A stretch of DNA of 64,000 bases from Kiritimatiellia bacterium. GTDB taxonomy: Bacteria > Verrucomicrobiota > Kiritimatiellia > UBA8416 > JABMPJ01. The position numbers and the translations under genes were made by a program. A model generated the notes under the pieces. The model did not search any database. It was not told the DNA's origin and worked only from the letters and a program-made list of their open reading frames with translations. The first letter of the stretch is position 1, and each line of letters opens with the position of its first letter. The stretch is taken from the NCBI GenBank assembly GCA_030745755.1, contig JASLOA010000045.1, positions 62,001 through 126,000 on the forward strand, read 5' to 3'. Shown here in pieces: positions 7,833-16,904 of this stretch.

Positions 7833-8999
7833 TCAGTCTTCCAGTGGCCATGTGGCGCAGGTGCCGCGTTGCTTGGCTTTGGCCCGGTAGAGTGCCTGAT
7901 CGGCGTGGCGAAAGAGCTCCTCGGCCGATAGCGGGGGATTGGCATCGAAGACGGCCAGTCCGATGGTGCAACTCAGCGTCAGCGGTCCGTCGGGTGTCGG
8001 CATTGTGCGTGGCGCGACGTTCTCAAGGAATCGACGCGCCAACTTCCCCGACAGCTCGGCATCGGTTCCGGGCAGCAGCACCGCAAATTCGTCACCGCCG
8101 AACCGGGCCGCGAAGTCGTCCTTGCGGGGAAACGATCTGCAGATGGCGCTCCCGACAGTCTTGAGCGCGGTGTCCCCGAAATCGTGTCCATGCGTGTCGT
8201 TGACGTCTTTGAACCGGTCGAGATCGAACAGCAGTATCGCAAAGGGGGAAGCCGTGAACGTGGCAACGTTGACAAGCCGTTCGAGTGTGAGGTCGAATGC
8301 GCGGCGGTTGCCGAGACCGGTCAGCGCGTCCACGCTGAGCTCCTCTTTCGCCTCGAGCAATTCGCGCTCGATGCCCTGGATCTTTTTGCCCATCTTCTGC
8401 ATATGCTCCTGATGGCGATCCCGCCGCGTGGCCATGGAGGTGGATACAGCATCGATCATCCGCTCCGCCTGCGCGCGGATCTTCGCAATGCTCTCTCCCT
8501 GGAGAGTCTGATGGAGCGCATTCATCTCGAGGGATACCCCCCTGTCCAAGTCACCATTCTCTCCCGAGATGTGCCGGAGTATCCCGAGGGATTCGAACAC
8601 GATCCCTTTCAGGTCCAACAGACTCTTGTCGACGAATTCCTTCTCAGCGCGGCGGTGACGCAGAAGTGAGACTCGCAGCTCTTGCCAGCGTCGCTGGTCG
8701 AGCGGGTAGTTCTGCACCTCTGTGTCGGGGTCTGCTTTGGGAGGCGGGGCGCCGATCAGGGCGTGCCGCGCCCAGTGATCGAACAGGTCGGCCACCTCGT
8801 CGGCACCCACGTCTTCGACGCGGAATCCGTATTTGCCGAAGCCGCGAACAATACTCCCCAACGCATCCAGAATGCTCTCAGTGACCCGCGGCAGAGCGGT
8901 CGCATCCGTGGCGGGACCGGTCACCCCGTCCGAGGTGCTTGCGACCGTGTCCGCGACAGGCTTGTCTTCGCCCGCTGTCTGCTTTCGCTTTCGAAACAA
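7833..8999 (-). CDS. Diguanylate cyclase (GGDEF domain)
   Basis: The 388-aa protein has an N-terminal helical region without membrane segments (about 1-220), then a coiled coil leading into a GGDEF domain that starts at DALTGLGNRRAF. The active site is FGGDEFAVL near residue 300. An inhibitory I-site RKDD sits five residues before it, so product feedback by c-di-GMP is expected. LLFDLDRFKDVND provides the metal-binding Asp. No EAL domain is present. The start is TTG, with AGGGGA four bases upstream; no in-frame ATG lies nearby. Cytoplasmic. The input signal is unknown: the N-terminal region matches no sensor I recognise. Confidence 0.92.
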   Translation of the reverse strand: MFRKRKQTAGEDKPVADTVASTSDGVTGPATDATALPRVTESILDALGSIVRGFGKYGFRVEDVGADEVADLFDHWARHALIGAPPPKADPDTEVQNYPLDQRRWQELRVSLLRHRRAEKEFVDKSLLDLKGIVFESLGILRHISGENGDLDRGVSLEMNALHQTLQGESIAKIRAQAERMIDAVSTSMATRRDRHQEHMQKMGKKIQGIERELLEAKEELSVDALTGLGNRRAFDLTLERLVNVATFTASPFAILLFDLDRFKDVNDTHGHDFGDTALKTVGSAICRSFPRKDDFAARFGGDEFAVLLPGTDAELSGKLARRFLENVAPRTMPTPDGPLTLSCTIGLAVFDANPPLSAEELFRHADQALYRAKAKQRGTCATWPLED

Positions 9000-9170
9000 G
9001 GTCCCCTAGCCTTTCTCCGTGTCGCTTGATGCGCCGCGGCTGACACGATATCTCGCTTTGTGCGCAAGCACACGCGGTGCCACCATGGATCTGTTTCGCT
9101 GAGAGGGAGATCGGGGCGCTCGGCACCATCTAACGGAAGCACTTGTGGCTATTCGGCGAAACTTTCAAAT

Positions 9171-9258
9171 TGGCGGAGGGAGTGGGATTCGAACCCACGG
9201 ACGGTTGCCCGTCGCCGGTTTTCAAGACCGGTGCTTTCGTCCACTCAGCCATCCCTCC
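9171..9258 (-). tRNA. tRNA-Ser (anticodon UGA), CCA encoded
   Basis: On the minus strand, acceptor GGAGGGA (from 9258) pairs with TCCCTCC. The anticodon arm is CCGGT-CTTGAAA-ACCGG, giving anticodon TGA. A long variable arm (GCGACGGGCAACCGTCCGTG region) and T-arm GTGGG-TTCGAAT-CCCAC follow. Discriminator G is at 9174 and CCA is encoded at 9173-9171. The long variable arm confirms a type II tRNA for serine. Confidence 0.97.
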
Positions 9259-9389
9259 AGTTGCTCAGGAACGGCGAGCAAGGTAGCCATTTCTGAGGAG
9301 CAAGACCAGTCTGAAAAAAGATCTCCGGAACGTGTTGATTCCATCAAACGCTGATTTGACGATGCGGGCCGCTGTGGTACGCTTCGTTC

Positions 9390-10019
9390 ATGGTTACGAT
9401 TCCGAATGCGCTGAGCGTCGTCCGCCTGTTGCTGGTGCCGGTTCTGTATCTCCTGGCCATGCAGGGGATGCATGCGGAGTTCCTGGGGGTGCTTGTGGTC
9501 TCGTTTCTTACCGACCTGGTGGATGGGCCTATCGCACGCCGCCTCAACCAGATGTCGGATATCGGGGCGCAGCTGGATAGCTGGGCCGATTTTGCGGTCT
9601 ACGTCAGCCTTCCCGTCTGGGGGGCCTGGCTCTGGCCGGCCGTCATGCGGATTCAGCGCCCCTATGTAACGGCCGTTCTGGTCAGCTATATCGCGCCGGT
9701 AATCATTGGCGTCATCAAGTATGGGCGCCTACCCAGCCTGCACACCTACGGGGCCAAGGCTTCTGCCGTCGTTGTGGGGATCAGCGCCATCCTGATGTTC
9801 GGATTCGCGGTCTACTGGCCGTTTCGCCTCTGCGTCCCACTGGCGGTGGTGACCGCCATGGACGAGATTGTGGCCATCACCGTTCTGCGAAGCTGGCGGC
9901 CCAACGTGCGTACCTGCTGGCACGCGATCCAGCTGCGGCGTTCAGGCAGAGACATCGACCACATCCCCAACGCCACCGCCTCAAGCTACCATCCCCAGGG
10001 ATGGAAAGGTGAGCGTTAG
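9390..10019 (+). CDS. CDP-alcohol phosphatidyltransferase family protein
   Basis: The 209-aa protein carries the complete family signature D-x2-D-G-x2-A-R-x8-G-x3-D-x3-D, as DLVDGPIAR ... G..LD...D in residues about 42-67. These Asp residues bind the metal and CDP-diacylglycerol. Around it are several membrane segments. The family makes phosphatidylglycerol phosphate, cardiolipin or related lipids in the inner membrane. Length and the N-terminal TIPNALSVVRLLLVP resemble PgsA, but the substrate alcohol cannot be read from sequence. No strong ribosome binding site precedes the ATG. Confidence 0.88.
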   Translation: MVTIPNALSVVRLLLVPVLYLLAMQGMHAEFLGVLVVSFLTDLVDGPIARRLNQMSDIGAQLDSWADFAVYVSLPVWGAWLWPAVMRIQRPYVTAVLVSYIAPVIIGVIKYGRLPSLHTYGAKASAVVVGISAILMFGFAVYWPFRLCVPLAVVTAMDEIVAITVLRSWRPNVRTCWHAIQLRRSGRDIDHIPNATASSYHPQGWKGER

Positions 10020-10126
10020 AAGCAACCGCGGGTCACTCGATTTTGTGCTTAACAGCGTAAAATGCTGACTTCCGTCCTTTTCCTTCCCCTATAAGCATGC
10101 CAACATGCCTTCAAGAGAGGTAGCCC

Positions 10127-11866
10127 ATGGATTACGCATTTCTTGTAGCCGCCTTGCTGGGCGGGTTGGCGCTGTTCATTTTTGGAATGAGCCTGATGAC
10201 CGACGGGCTCCGCCAGGCGAGCGGGGCGCGACTGCGCACGGTTCTGGCGCGCGCCGGGCGCAACCCGCTACTCGGCATTTTCATGGGAACGGCTCTCGGA
10301 ACCCTTGTCCATAGCAGCGCGGCCACAGTCATGCTGGTGGGCTTCGTGAATGCCGGACTCCTCTCCCTGGCGGAGACCGTTCCGGCAACCCTGGGCGCGT
10401 GCATCGGGACGACCCTCTCGATGCAGGCCATATCTTTGAAGCTGGGAGACTACTGCTTCTTTGCCATCGCGCTCGGCTTCATCATTTCGGTCCTCGGACG
10501 CGGTGAGCGCTCTCGCCAGATCGGCCGTGCCCTGCTGGGGTTCGGCCTGCTCTTCCTCGGCATGAACGTGATGAGCGAAGCCATTCGGCCCCACCGCGAC
10601 ACCCTTCAACCCTTCCTGGCCGTCGTAGACGGGCAGTCCTGGCACGGGACTTTGATCGGGCTTGGGATTGCCGCCCTGCTGACCTCCATCTGGCAGAGCA
10701 GTGGCGCCACCATCGGCATGTGCTTCGCCCTCATAAGCGCCGGGGTCTTCACCGAGCTTCACCAGGTACTCCCCATCGTCATGGGCGCCAACATCGGAAC
10801 CTGTGCCACGGCGCTCCTGAGCAGCATCGGCACGAACATCGAAGCACGCCGCGCAGCCGTCTCGCATCTCCTGTTCAAGCTCTTTGCCGTGGCCCTTGCT
10901 CTGGCCCTGCGTCCCACCATCATCATGCTCTCACAAGCCAGCTCGGGCGATCTTATCCGCCAAACGGCCAATATGAACACGCTGGTCATGGTCGCCGCCG
11001 CGCTTGCGATCCTGCCCTTCTGGAAGGTCCATGCCATCGTCGTGCGATTCCTCACCCCTTCGCGCAAGAAGCCGCCCACGCCCAGCTATCTCAAACCCGA
11101 TCTCCTGACGACGCCGGAGCGTGCCATACAGGCCACCATTGACGAGCTGCGACGCGCGATGGATATCTGCCGCGAAACCTATGGCCTCCTGGCGGAGGTC
11201 ATTCTGCTCAGGACACGACCGGCAGCCCTGCGACGCATCAAGCTCAATGAAGAGGCGGTCAACGAGGTCAAGGTGCACATGAAGGCATACCTGAGCCAGG
11301 TGTCCTACCGCCATCTCTCACGGCGTCAGCTCATGCTGGCCCAGGAGATCTCACGCTGCATGAGCGATATCGAGCGCATTGGCGACCACCTTGACAAGAT
11401 CTCTGACATCTCAGTGCGACGCGCAAAGGAACCCGCCGCGCTTTTCGATGAAGATACGCTCACCAGCCTGTTTAAGCTCTATGCCAAGACGGCCACCATT
11501 CTCCGTCTCGTGAGTGAGTCTCTGAAGCACGGACAGACCCGTTTCCAGGAGTCTGCACGGGTGTTGCTGGCCAAACGCGATGCCTACGCGCGCGCCAGCG
11601 AAGCGGCGAAGGGTCAACTCAGCGACGAAGTCGCCGAGCACAGCATCTCTCCCATCGCCGCGCTCTTCTACCGCGAGTACCTCGCCAGCTTTGACCGCAT
11701 CGTCAAACACGCACGCGCCATTGCGCTTGCCCAGCAGAAACCTGATTTTCGCATCAAGCAGCGCAAACTGGATGATGCTGCCGATTTCGAAGATGCCAGA
11801 ACGGTACCCAAGCCGGTCAATCCGAACGACTTCCTGCAGCGTCTGCATATGGAAGACTATATCTAG
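10127..11866 (+). CDS. Na/Pi cotransporter family protein with C-terminal PhoU-like domain
   Basis: The 579-aa protein opens with a repeated PNaS transporter core: first repeat GTALGTLVHSSAATVMLVGF (near 50-70) and second TSIWQSSGATIGMCFALI (near 185-205), the QSS-type substrate sites. About eight membrane segments cover residues 1-310. Residues about 340-550 form a PhoU-like helical domain with RIGDHLDKIS. It is expected to import phosphate with sodium, fitting the Na+-pumping Nqr elsewhere in the window. Ribosome binding site AGAGGTAG lies before the ATG. The stop codon is within an 8-bp direct repeat (TATCTAGA) made by insertion of the adjacent 202-bp element. Confidence 0.9.
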   Translation: MDYAFLVAALLGGLALFIFGMSLMTDGLRQASGARLRTVLARAGRNPLLGIFMGTALGTLVHSSAATVMLVGFVNAGLLSLAETVPATLGACIGTTLSMQAISLKLGDYCFFAIALGFIISVLGRGERSRQIGRALLGFGLLFLGMNVMSEAIRPHRDTLQPFLAVVDGQSWHGTLIGLGIAALLTSIWQSSGATIGMCFALISAGVFTELHQVLPIVMGANIGTCATALLSSIGTNIEARRAAVSHLLFKLFAVALALALRPTIIMLSQASSGDLIRQTANMNTLVMVAAALAILPFWKVHAIVVRFLTPSRKKPPTPSYLKPDLLTTPERAIQATIDELRRAMDICRETYGLLAEVILLRTRPAALRRIKLNEEAVNEVKVHMKAYLSQVSYRHLSRRQLMLAQEISRCMSDIERIGDHLDKISDISVRRAKEPAALFDEDTLTSLFKLYAKTATILRLVSESLKHGQTRFQESARVLLAKRDAYARASEAAKGQLSDEVAEHSISPIAALFYREYLASFDRIVKHARAIALAQQKPDFRIKQRKLDDAADFEDARTVPKPVNPNDFLQRLHMEDYI

Positions 11867-11867
11867 A

Positions 11868-12069
11868 CCCCATCCGAAAAAGGGTTGTGCATATGCAAAA
11901 GGGCTGGAATCAGGAGGTAGGGCGTGGCGTCCCGCCGCGCCGTGAGCAGGGAGTGTGCATGATTGAGCGAGAAAAGCGCGTAGCTCTGGTCTCCCGCCAG
12001 CCATGCGCCACAACTCTTGCGCGGCGCGGCGGGGACGCCACGCCCTACCAACCCTTTTCGGACGGGATC
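11868..12069. mobile_element. MITE-like element, 202 bp, flanked by 8-bp direct repeats
   Basis: The left end ccccatccgaaaaagggttg and the right end (minus strand: gatcccgtccgaaaagggtt) are imperfect inverted repeats. Direct copies of TATCTAGA flank the element at 11860-11867 and 12070-12077, as expected for an 8-bp target duplication. Inside is a second inverted pair, ggtagggcgtggcgtcccg near 11924 against its complement near 12026-12046. There is no coding capacity for a transposase. A further partial copy of the inner word lies at about 12118-12152. Confidence 0.7.
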
Positions 12070-12165
12070 TATCTAGAGCGAGTCTCGCTTCTTCTGTCAC
12101 TTCGTTGCGCCTGCTCTTGCGTCCGGCTCGCCGGGGACGGCTCGCCCTACCTTACCTTTCGCGAA

Positions 12166-13662
12166 CTACACCACGAGCGTGACGACGGCTTCGAAAGGAC
12201 CCAGCGTGCCATCGGCGAGGGCACCGTAAAGGACGTCGCCGGCCAGGCGGGTCAGATGTTTGAGGCGGCGCGGTTCAGGGCCCATATTGATGGCACAACG
12301 GATGAGTGAACCATCCCACTGGCGCTCAAAGGCCACCACGGTGCGGTCATGTCTTCCGCATACCTCCCCCAGGTCACACAGTTTCGTGCTGCCACGCCGC
12401 AGGCCCGGGTGTGCTGCGCGTAGTTCGATCAGGTCACGGTAGAAGGCGTACCACGCCTGGCGCGCCCGCGGACCGCGAGCAAAGAGGTTTCCCTCAAACT
12501 CAACTCCCTCCACCTGGGCCGTCTGCTCGCAGTCGGGCCCGCATATCCGGTACCCCTTGTCGCAGGGCTTAAGCCTGTCATGAATCGTGGGCCTATTGGC
12601 CGCACCGAACTCCTGGCCGCAAAGCAGGAAGGGAAGACAATGGCCAGAAAGAAAGATCAGACGCGACACGGCCCGTACCGCGTCATCGCCAAACCGGTAG
12701 ACACCCCGCCCCTCATCATGATTGTCGGTATAACGCGCCACCCACGGTCCGCTTACGCTGTCCGAACCGGTCTCGTAATCCATGAGCGCCTGTTCAAATG
12801 CCGCCGCGATTCCCGATGCGGCAAAAGCCTCTGCTTTGCTGCTGAAATCACCGTTCGTGAACGCCTCCCGGCTAAGACACACCTTGCTCTGTCCATCTTC
12901 GTCACGCGCATAGCCGTAGAGACACACCTTGTAGAAGTCGTCGTCGTAGGCCGCGTTCATGCCCCGCTCAAAAAGGTCTCTGTTGTTTGCGACGCCATAG
13001 CTCTCGGCAAGAAAGAGCAGGTCTCTTCCGCTATGACGCGACGTCAACTCCGACAGAACCTCGTTCCAGAAAGAGGGATCGTTGATCATGTGGGCCATGT
13101 CGAAGCGGAAGCCATCTACACCATCACCGTCACACACATCCAACCAGAACGACAACACGCTCTGCATCTCATGGCGTGTCCGCGGGTTCGTATAGTCCAG
13201 CTTGGCCGTGTCCGACCAGTCGTAATCATAATACAGGCTACCGTCGTCCTCCCGGCAGTGGATGCCTTCAATCGAGGTCCACACATTGTCGCGACTCGTG
13301 TGGTTGGGAGTGAGATCCACAATGATCTTCATCCCCAGCTCGTGAACGCGTCCAACCAGCCCCACGAAGTCATCCATCGTGCCATATTCAGGTTCAATGG
13401 CACGAAAATCCCGGATCGAGTAATTCGACCCCACGCCCTTGCGACCCTCGATGCCCATAGGGAACGGCGGCATCACGTAGACCACGTTGGCCCCGAGCTC
13501 CTTGATCTGCGAGAGATGCTCTGCGACGAACTGGAGCGGTGATGACACGCCTTCCGCCCCGCGCATCTCTGAGAAAGCTTCGATCGGATTGCGAGGTCCG
13601 CGCGCCGCGAACGCACGCAGGTTCACCTGGTAGATCACCGCCTCTGGGATCCAGTCCTTCAT
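12166..13662 (-). CDS. GH13 alpha-amylase family enzyme, no signal peptide
   Basis: The 498-aa protein has all four GH13 regions: I VDLTPNH (116-121), II GFRFDMAH with nucleophile D188, III LFLAES with acid/base E220, and IV TDNHD with D316. It starts directly with the barrel (WIPEAVIYQVNLRAF) and lacks a signal peptide, so it should act in the cytoplasm on imported maltodextrins or on glycogen. The C-terminal beta domain (about 420-498) is short. GAGG precedes the ATG. It lies at the end of the alpha-glucan cluster, but a 222-base gap containing a dispersed repeat separates it from the pullulanase gene, so co-transcription is uncertain. Exact specificity is not assignable. Confidence 0.9.
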   Translation of the reverse strand: MKDWIPEAVIYQVNLRAFAARGPRNPIEAFSEMRGAEGVSSPLQFVAEHLSQIKELGANVVYVMPPFPMGIEGRKGVGSNYSIRDFRAIEPEYGTMDDFVGLVGRVHELGMKIIVDLTPNHTSRDNVWTSIEGIHCREDDGSLYYDYDWSDTAKLDYTNPRTRHEMQSVLSFWLDVCDGDGVDGFRFDMAHMINDPSFWNEVLSELTSRHSGRDLLFLAESYGVANNRDLFERGMNAAYDDDFYKVCLYGYARDEDGQSKVCLSREAFTNGDFSSKAEAFAASGIAAAFEQALMDYETGSDSVSGPWVARYTDNHDEGRGVYRFGDDAVRAVSRLIFLSGHCLPFLLCGQEFGAANRPTIHDRLKPCDKGYRICGPDCEQTAQVEGVEFEGNLFARGPRARQAWYAFYRDLIELRAAHPGLRRGSTKLCDLGEVCGRHDRTVVAFERQWDGSLIRCAINMGPEPRRLKHLTRLAGDVLYGALADGTLGPFEAVVTLVV

Positions 13663-13719
13663 GGTTGTTGCCTCTAAGCCCTTTGGTCTCGTTCAAATGT
13701 TGACGGCGTGTTGTCCAAA

Positions 13720-13812
13720 AGGAGATCCCTCGACTTCGCTCGGGATGACACTCTTGGGATAGTCGAAATCCTTAGCGAACTGTCATGCTGAGCTTGCCGA
13801 AGCATCTCGCCG
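13720..13812. repeat. Dispersed palindromic repeat
   Basis: Two inverted arms, 'gagatccctcgacttcgctcggg atgaca' (13721 onwards) and the minus-strand reading of 13783-13810, share GAGAT...CTC..GATGACA. A related copy with similar words (ccttcggcaagctca, tacgctcggaatgaca) is at about 56738-56793. This sort of word is common as an intergenic repeat in many environmental bacterial genomes. No coding role is seen. Confidence 0.6.
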
Positions 13813-13884
13813 AAGGCGCTTTTCGATTTGGGCAACAGTCCGTTGAAGCCTGGCCCCCTGCCAGCCGCCGCACTCCAAAAGAAA

Positions 13885-16818
13885 TCACTTCCCAATAAAC
13901 ACATATGCCGTCTGGGCGGGAACCTTCACACGATAGGTCCCGGCGCCAAATGTGCGCCGCGCACCATCCTTGTCGGCAATGCCCTTCACATCAATCTGCT
14001 TACCGTTCCCGATCTGCCGCCAGCCGGCAGCGGGCACGCGCATCTTGAAGTCCGTGGATTGCCCTCCCCCGTTGGCCAGCACCACAAACCGAGCGCCCGG
14101 CAGCTTCCCATCACTATTGATTGCGTACCCGAGCGCCCTCTTGCTGTCCGGCTCAATCCACGACACGTAGCCATCCGGCACCGTGTGCGACCATCGCAGC
14201 GAGCGACCCGCATCGCTCTGACGCAGCGCGATCAGGTCACGGTAATAGCGCAACGTCACCGCCGCTTCCGGCCGCTTCCGCTCATCCCAACGGAGCTGAT
14301 TGATGACATCGCCCTTGTTGTAGGTATTATGGATGCCGCGCTTGCTGCGAATGTACTCCTGGCCTTCGCTGATCATGGGAATTCCGAGGGACGTGAAAAG
14401 CATCGTGGCTCCCAGCCGGTGACGACGCGCATCCTTAGGGGTCAGGTTCCGCCCATCCTTGTTCGGATCCGCCGTCAGCTCATCGGCCAGACACATGTCG
14501 TCATGGCTTTCGAGATAGTTGACCGACTGTATGGGTGTCGCGGCAAACGAGTCGACCGAGCCCCGGATGGCTGCCTTGACGCTGTCCCGCTTGCCGTGGC
14601 CCAACACGAAATCGCGCACTGGATTCCGGAACTCGTCGTTCCAGGCCGCCCATCCCTGCCCCTTCAGAGCCATCTTGTGATTACCCCTGAAACTCCACGG
14701 TTCCGAGATGAGCAGCACATTGGGATTCACCTTGCGCGCAGCATCGCGTATGGCCATCAAGGTATCCAGATCGATCAGTTCTGCCAGGTCGAAACGGAAC
14801 CCGTCGATGTGGTATTCCGTCATCCAATAGAGGACGCTGTCGATCAGGAGGCGACGAACCATCGGCCCTTCACTACGCACATCATTCCCACAACCGCTGA
14901 AGTTGCTGTAGCGAAACTCGTGGTCCATGCGAAAGTAGTACTTGTTGTCAATCATGGCATAGATATTGGGGCCGCCAACATGATTGTAGACCACGTCGAG
15001 CAACACCCCGAACCCCTTGTTGTGCAGTTCATTCACCAGGTTCTTGAACTCGTAGTAATGCGACCCGACCAGGGGCTTCTGGGCGTAGGACGACTCGGGA
15101 GCAAAGAAGTACACAGGTGAGTAACCCCAGCCATGATTCGTTCCGGCATTCTCAAACTCATGGATGGGCATGAACTCAATCATGTTAACGCCCAGCGCCT
15201 TAAGATGATCCAACCCCGTTCCGGTCCCATCCGAGGCCAGCAGCCCGGCATAGCTTCCCCGCAGATCCTCGGGCACACCCGAGGAATGATGACTCGTGAG
15301 GTCACGCACGTGCGTTTCATATATAACGGCGTCACTCCAGGGCGGCGTTTCCCACTGCTCGTCCGTCCAGCCCTTGAACCACTCCCGTCCGGCGCTTGGG
15401 TCGATGACAATGCTGTTCCCTCGCTCATGTGCGACGGCCAGGCAATAGGGATCGCCGATGGGCACATCGCGATTAAAGCCGTCACCATTGCCCTGAGCGC
15501 CGTCGACGCGGAAACTGTAGTAGCTGCCAATTCGCAGACCTTCCAGCCAGACCTCCCATACGCCCTCGGATGCATAGCGTTTCATGACAAACGTCTCGCG
15601 CGGCTCCAGGAAGCCATCCTCCGGGTCCTGGAATTCGGGTCCATCATACAAACAGAGGCTGACCTCCGTGGCGCGCGGGGCAAACAGCCGAAAGCCGGTG
15701 CGTTTGCGCGTCCGGTCAAGTATCGCGCCCAGCTCCCGGTCCGATTTGATGGCATCAAGCGCATCCCCGGGCGTCACAATGGCAATCGCCGGCGACATGT
15801 CGTCGCCATCGATGACGACCGAATGCCCTTCGCTCAGATCGAGCGGCTCCTGCGTTTCAACATAGATCACCGGGCCCACGGACAGGGTGGGGTCGACCGT
15901 CAGGTTCACGTGCCCCTTGCCGTCGGAACGGGCATTGGGAGCCATCAGGGGCGGATCGAGCCAACGGCTACCGTTGACCACAAACTTGAACTCCGGCAAT
16001 GATCCGCCCGTCTTCGAGGCCAGCACAAATGCCCCCTCCCAGCGTCGAGTGGCATCATTGCGTTTCAGCTCCCAGTCCTCATGGCTGCCGTTCCATCCGT
16101 TAAAGCTCCCGGCCACAGTGCAGCGATCCGACTCATCCAGCCTCAGGCCATACGTGGACTCGGCGAGGCAGAACGTGGCATGGTCGCCCGCCATGGCATA
16201 ACCCAACAGCTCGCGTCCGTCTGAGCCGGTATCCCATTTGACCGATCTGATAGGCGTGTCCGGCAGCAGTCGTACGCTCACCGAATCCGGATCGGGTAGC
16301 GCGCGGCGAAGGAAGATGTCTATCCGGTCGCACCGGTCCATGCGTGCGGCGAAAATCAGATCTTGTGGCTGCTCCAACACTCCCTCCTCGTTAAGAAACA
16401 GCATACGGTTGTCTCCCTCCTCCCACTCCCCGTCAGGGAGGAACTTGAACTCATGTCTCCCCAGGCCGATACCCAGTTCGGTGATATCAAGGCCCCAGGT
16501 CTCGCCCCGACGCTCCATCGGATGTTTCCGGGTCCAACCCCATGAGCCGGCCACAGACACATTCGTTACACCACGCTGACGGTAGTAGAGCATGCGCGAA
16601 CGGGTGACACCGGGAACCGCATGAACCTTGGGCCCCAGCACGGGTTCCAAGCCCGGATTATAGACGGTGGGTGTCGGGGGTGCCGGCGGGACGGCGGCAC
16701 GAGGGGGCGAGGGTCGCGAGGGCCTGCCGCAGCCTGCGAGCAGAGCGAGACAGATGAGCATACCACTCAGTGCATATGACTTCTTCTCAGCCAGGATGAC
16801 GCCTCCTTCATGCAGCAA
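13885..16818 (-). CDS. Pullulanase-like GH13 lipoprotein with starch-binding E-set modules
   Basis: The 977-aa frame has a lipobox LLAGC (lipidated Cys30) followed by a Pro-rich linker. Two glycogen-binding-like modules follow at about 83-142 (VTNVSVAGSWGW) and 232-290 (CTVAGSFNGWNG), then a pullulanase-type CBM48 at 373-460. The GH13 barrel from about 495 has the pullulanase-type loop HGWGYSP, region I LLDVVYNH (D608), II GFRFDLAE (D677), III LISEP (E706) and IV LESHDD (D773). It should debranch alpha-1,6 links at the cell surface. The start is uncertain: a TTG gives the full frame, but the only strong ribosome binding site (AAGGAGG, 16808-16802) is seven bases before a CTG at 16794. Confidence 0.92.
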   Translation of the reverse strand: MLHEGGVILAEKKSYALSGMLICLALLAGCGRPSRPSPPRAAVPPAPPTPTVYNPGLEPVLGPKVHAVPGVTRSRMLYYRQRGVTNVSVAGSWGWTRKHPMERRGETWGLDITELGIGLGRHEFKFLPDGEWEEGDNRMLFLNEEGVLEQPQDLIFAARMDRCDRIDIFLRRALPDPDSVSVRLLPDTPIRSVKWDTGSDGRELLGYAMAGDHATFCLAESTYGLRLDESDRCTVAGSFNGWNGSHEDWELKRNDATRRWEGAFVLASKTGGSLPEFKFVVNGSRWLDPPLMAPNARSDGKGHVNLTVDPTLSVGPVIYVETQEPLDLSEGHSVVIDGDDMSPAIAIVTPGDALDAIKSDRELGAILDRTRKRTGFRLFAPRATEVSLCLYDGPEFQDPEDGFLEPRETFVMKRYASEGVWEVWLEGLRIGSYYSFRVDGAQGNGDGFNRDVPIGDPYCLAVAHERGNSIVIDPSAGREWFKGWTDEQWETPPWSDAVIYETHVRDLTSHHSSGVPEDLRGSYAGLLASDGTGTGLDHLKALGVNMIEFMPIHEFENAGTNHGWGYSPVYFFAPESSYAQKPLVGSHYYEFKNLVNELHNKGFGVLLDVVYNHVGGPNIYAMIDNKYYFRMDHEFRYSNFSGCGNDVRSEGPMVRRLLIDSVLYWMTEYHIDGFRFDLAELIDLDTLMAIRDAARKVNPNVLLISEPWSFRGNHKMALKGQGWAAWNDEFRNPVRDFVLGHGKRDSVKAAIRGSVDSFAATPIQSVNYLESHDDMCLADELTADPNKDGRNLTPKDARRHRLGATMLFTSLGIPMISEGQEYIRSKRGIHNTYNKGDVINQLRWDERKRPEAAVTLRYYRDLIALRQSDAGRSLRWSHTVPDGYVSWIEPDSKRALGYAINSDGKLPGARFVVLANGGGQSTDFKMRVPAAGWRQIGNGKQIDVKGIADKDGARRTFGAGTYRVKVPAQTAYVFIGK

Positions 16819-16904
16819 ACTGCTTCGACCTCTCTCGCGCTATCCTGACCAGCGGACAGCAGCGCTATCTTTCATAATCAATCCAAGCGTTATTGTCGAG
16901 TGCG

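Noticed and set aside
13828-15120. Plus-strand ORF of 430 aa
   Set aside because: It is a shadow of the pullulanase gene on the other strand.
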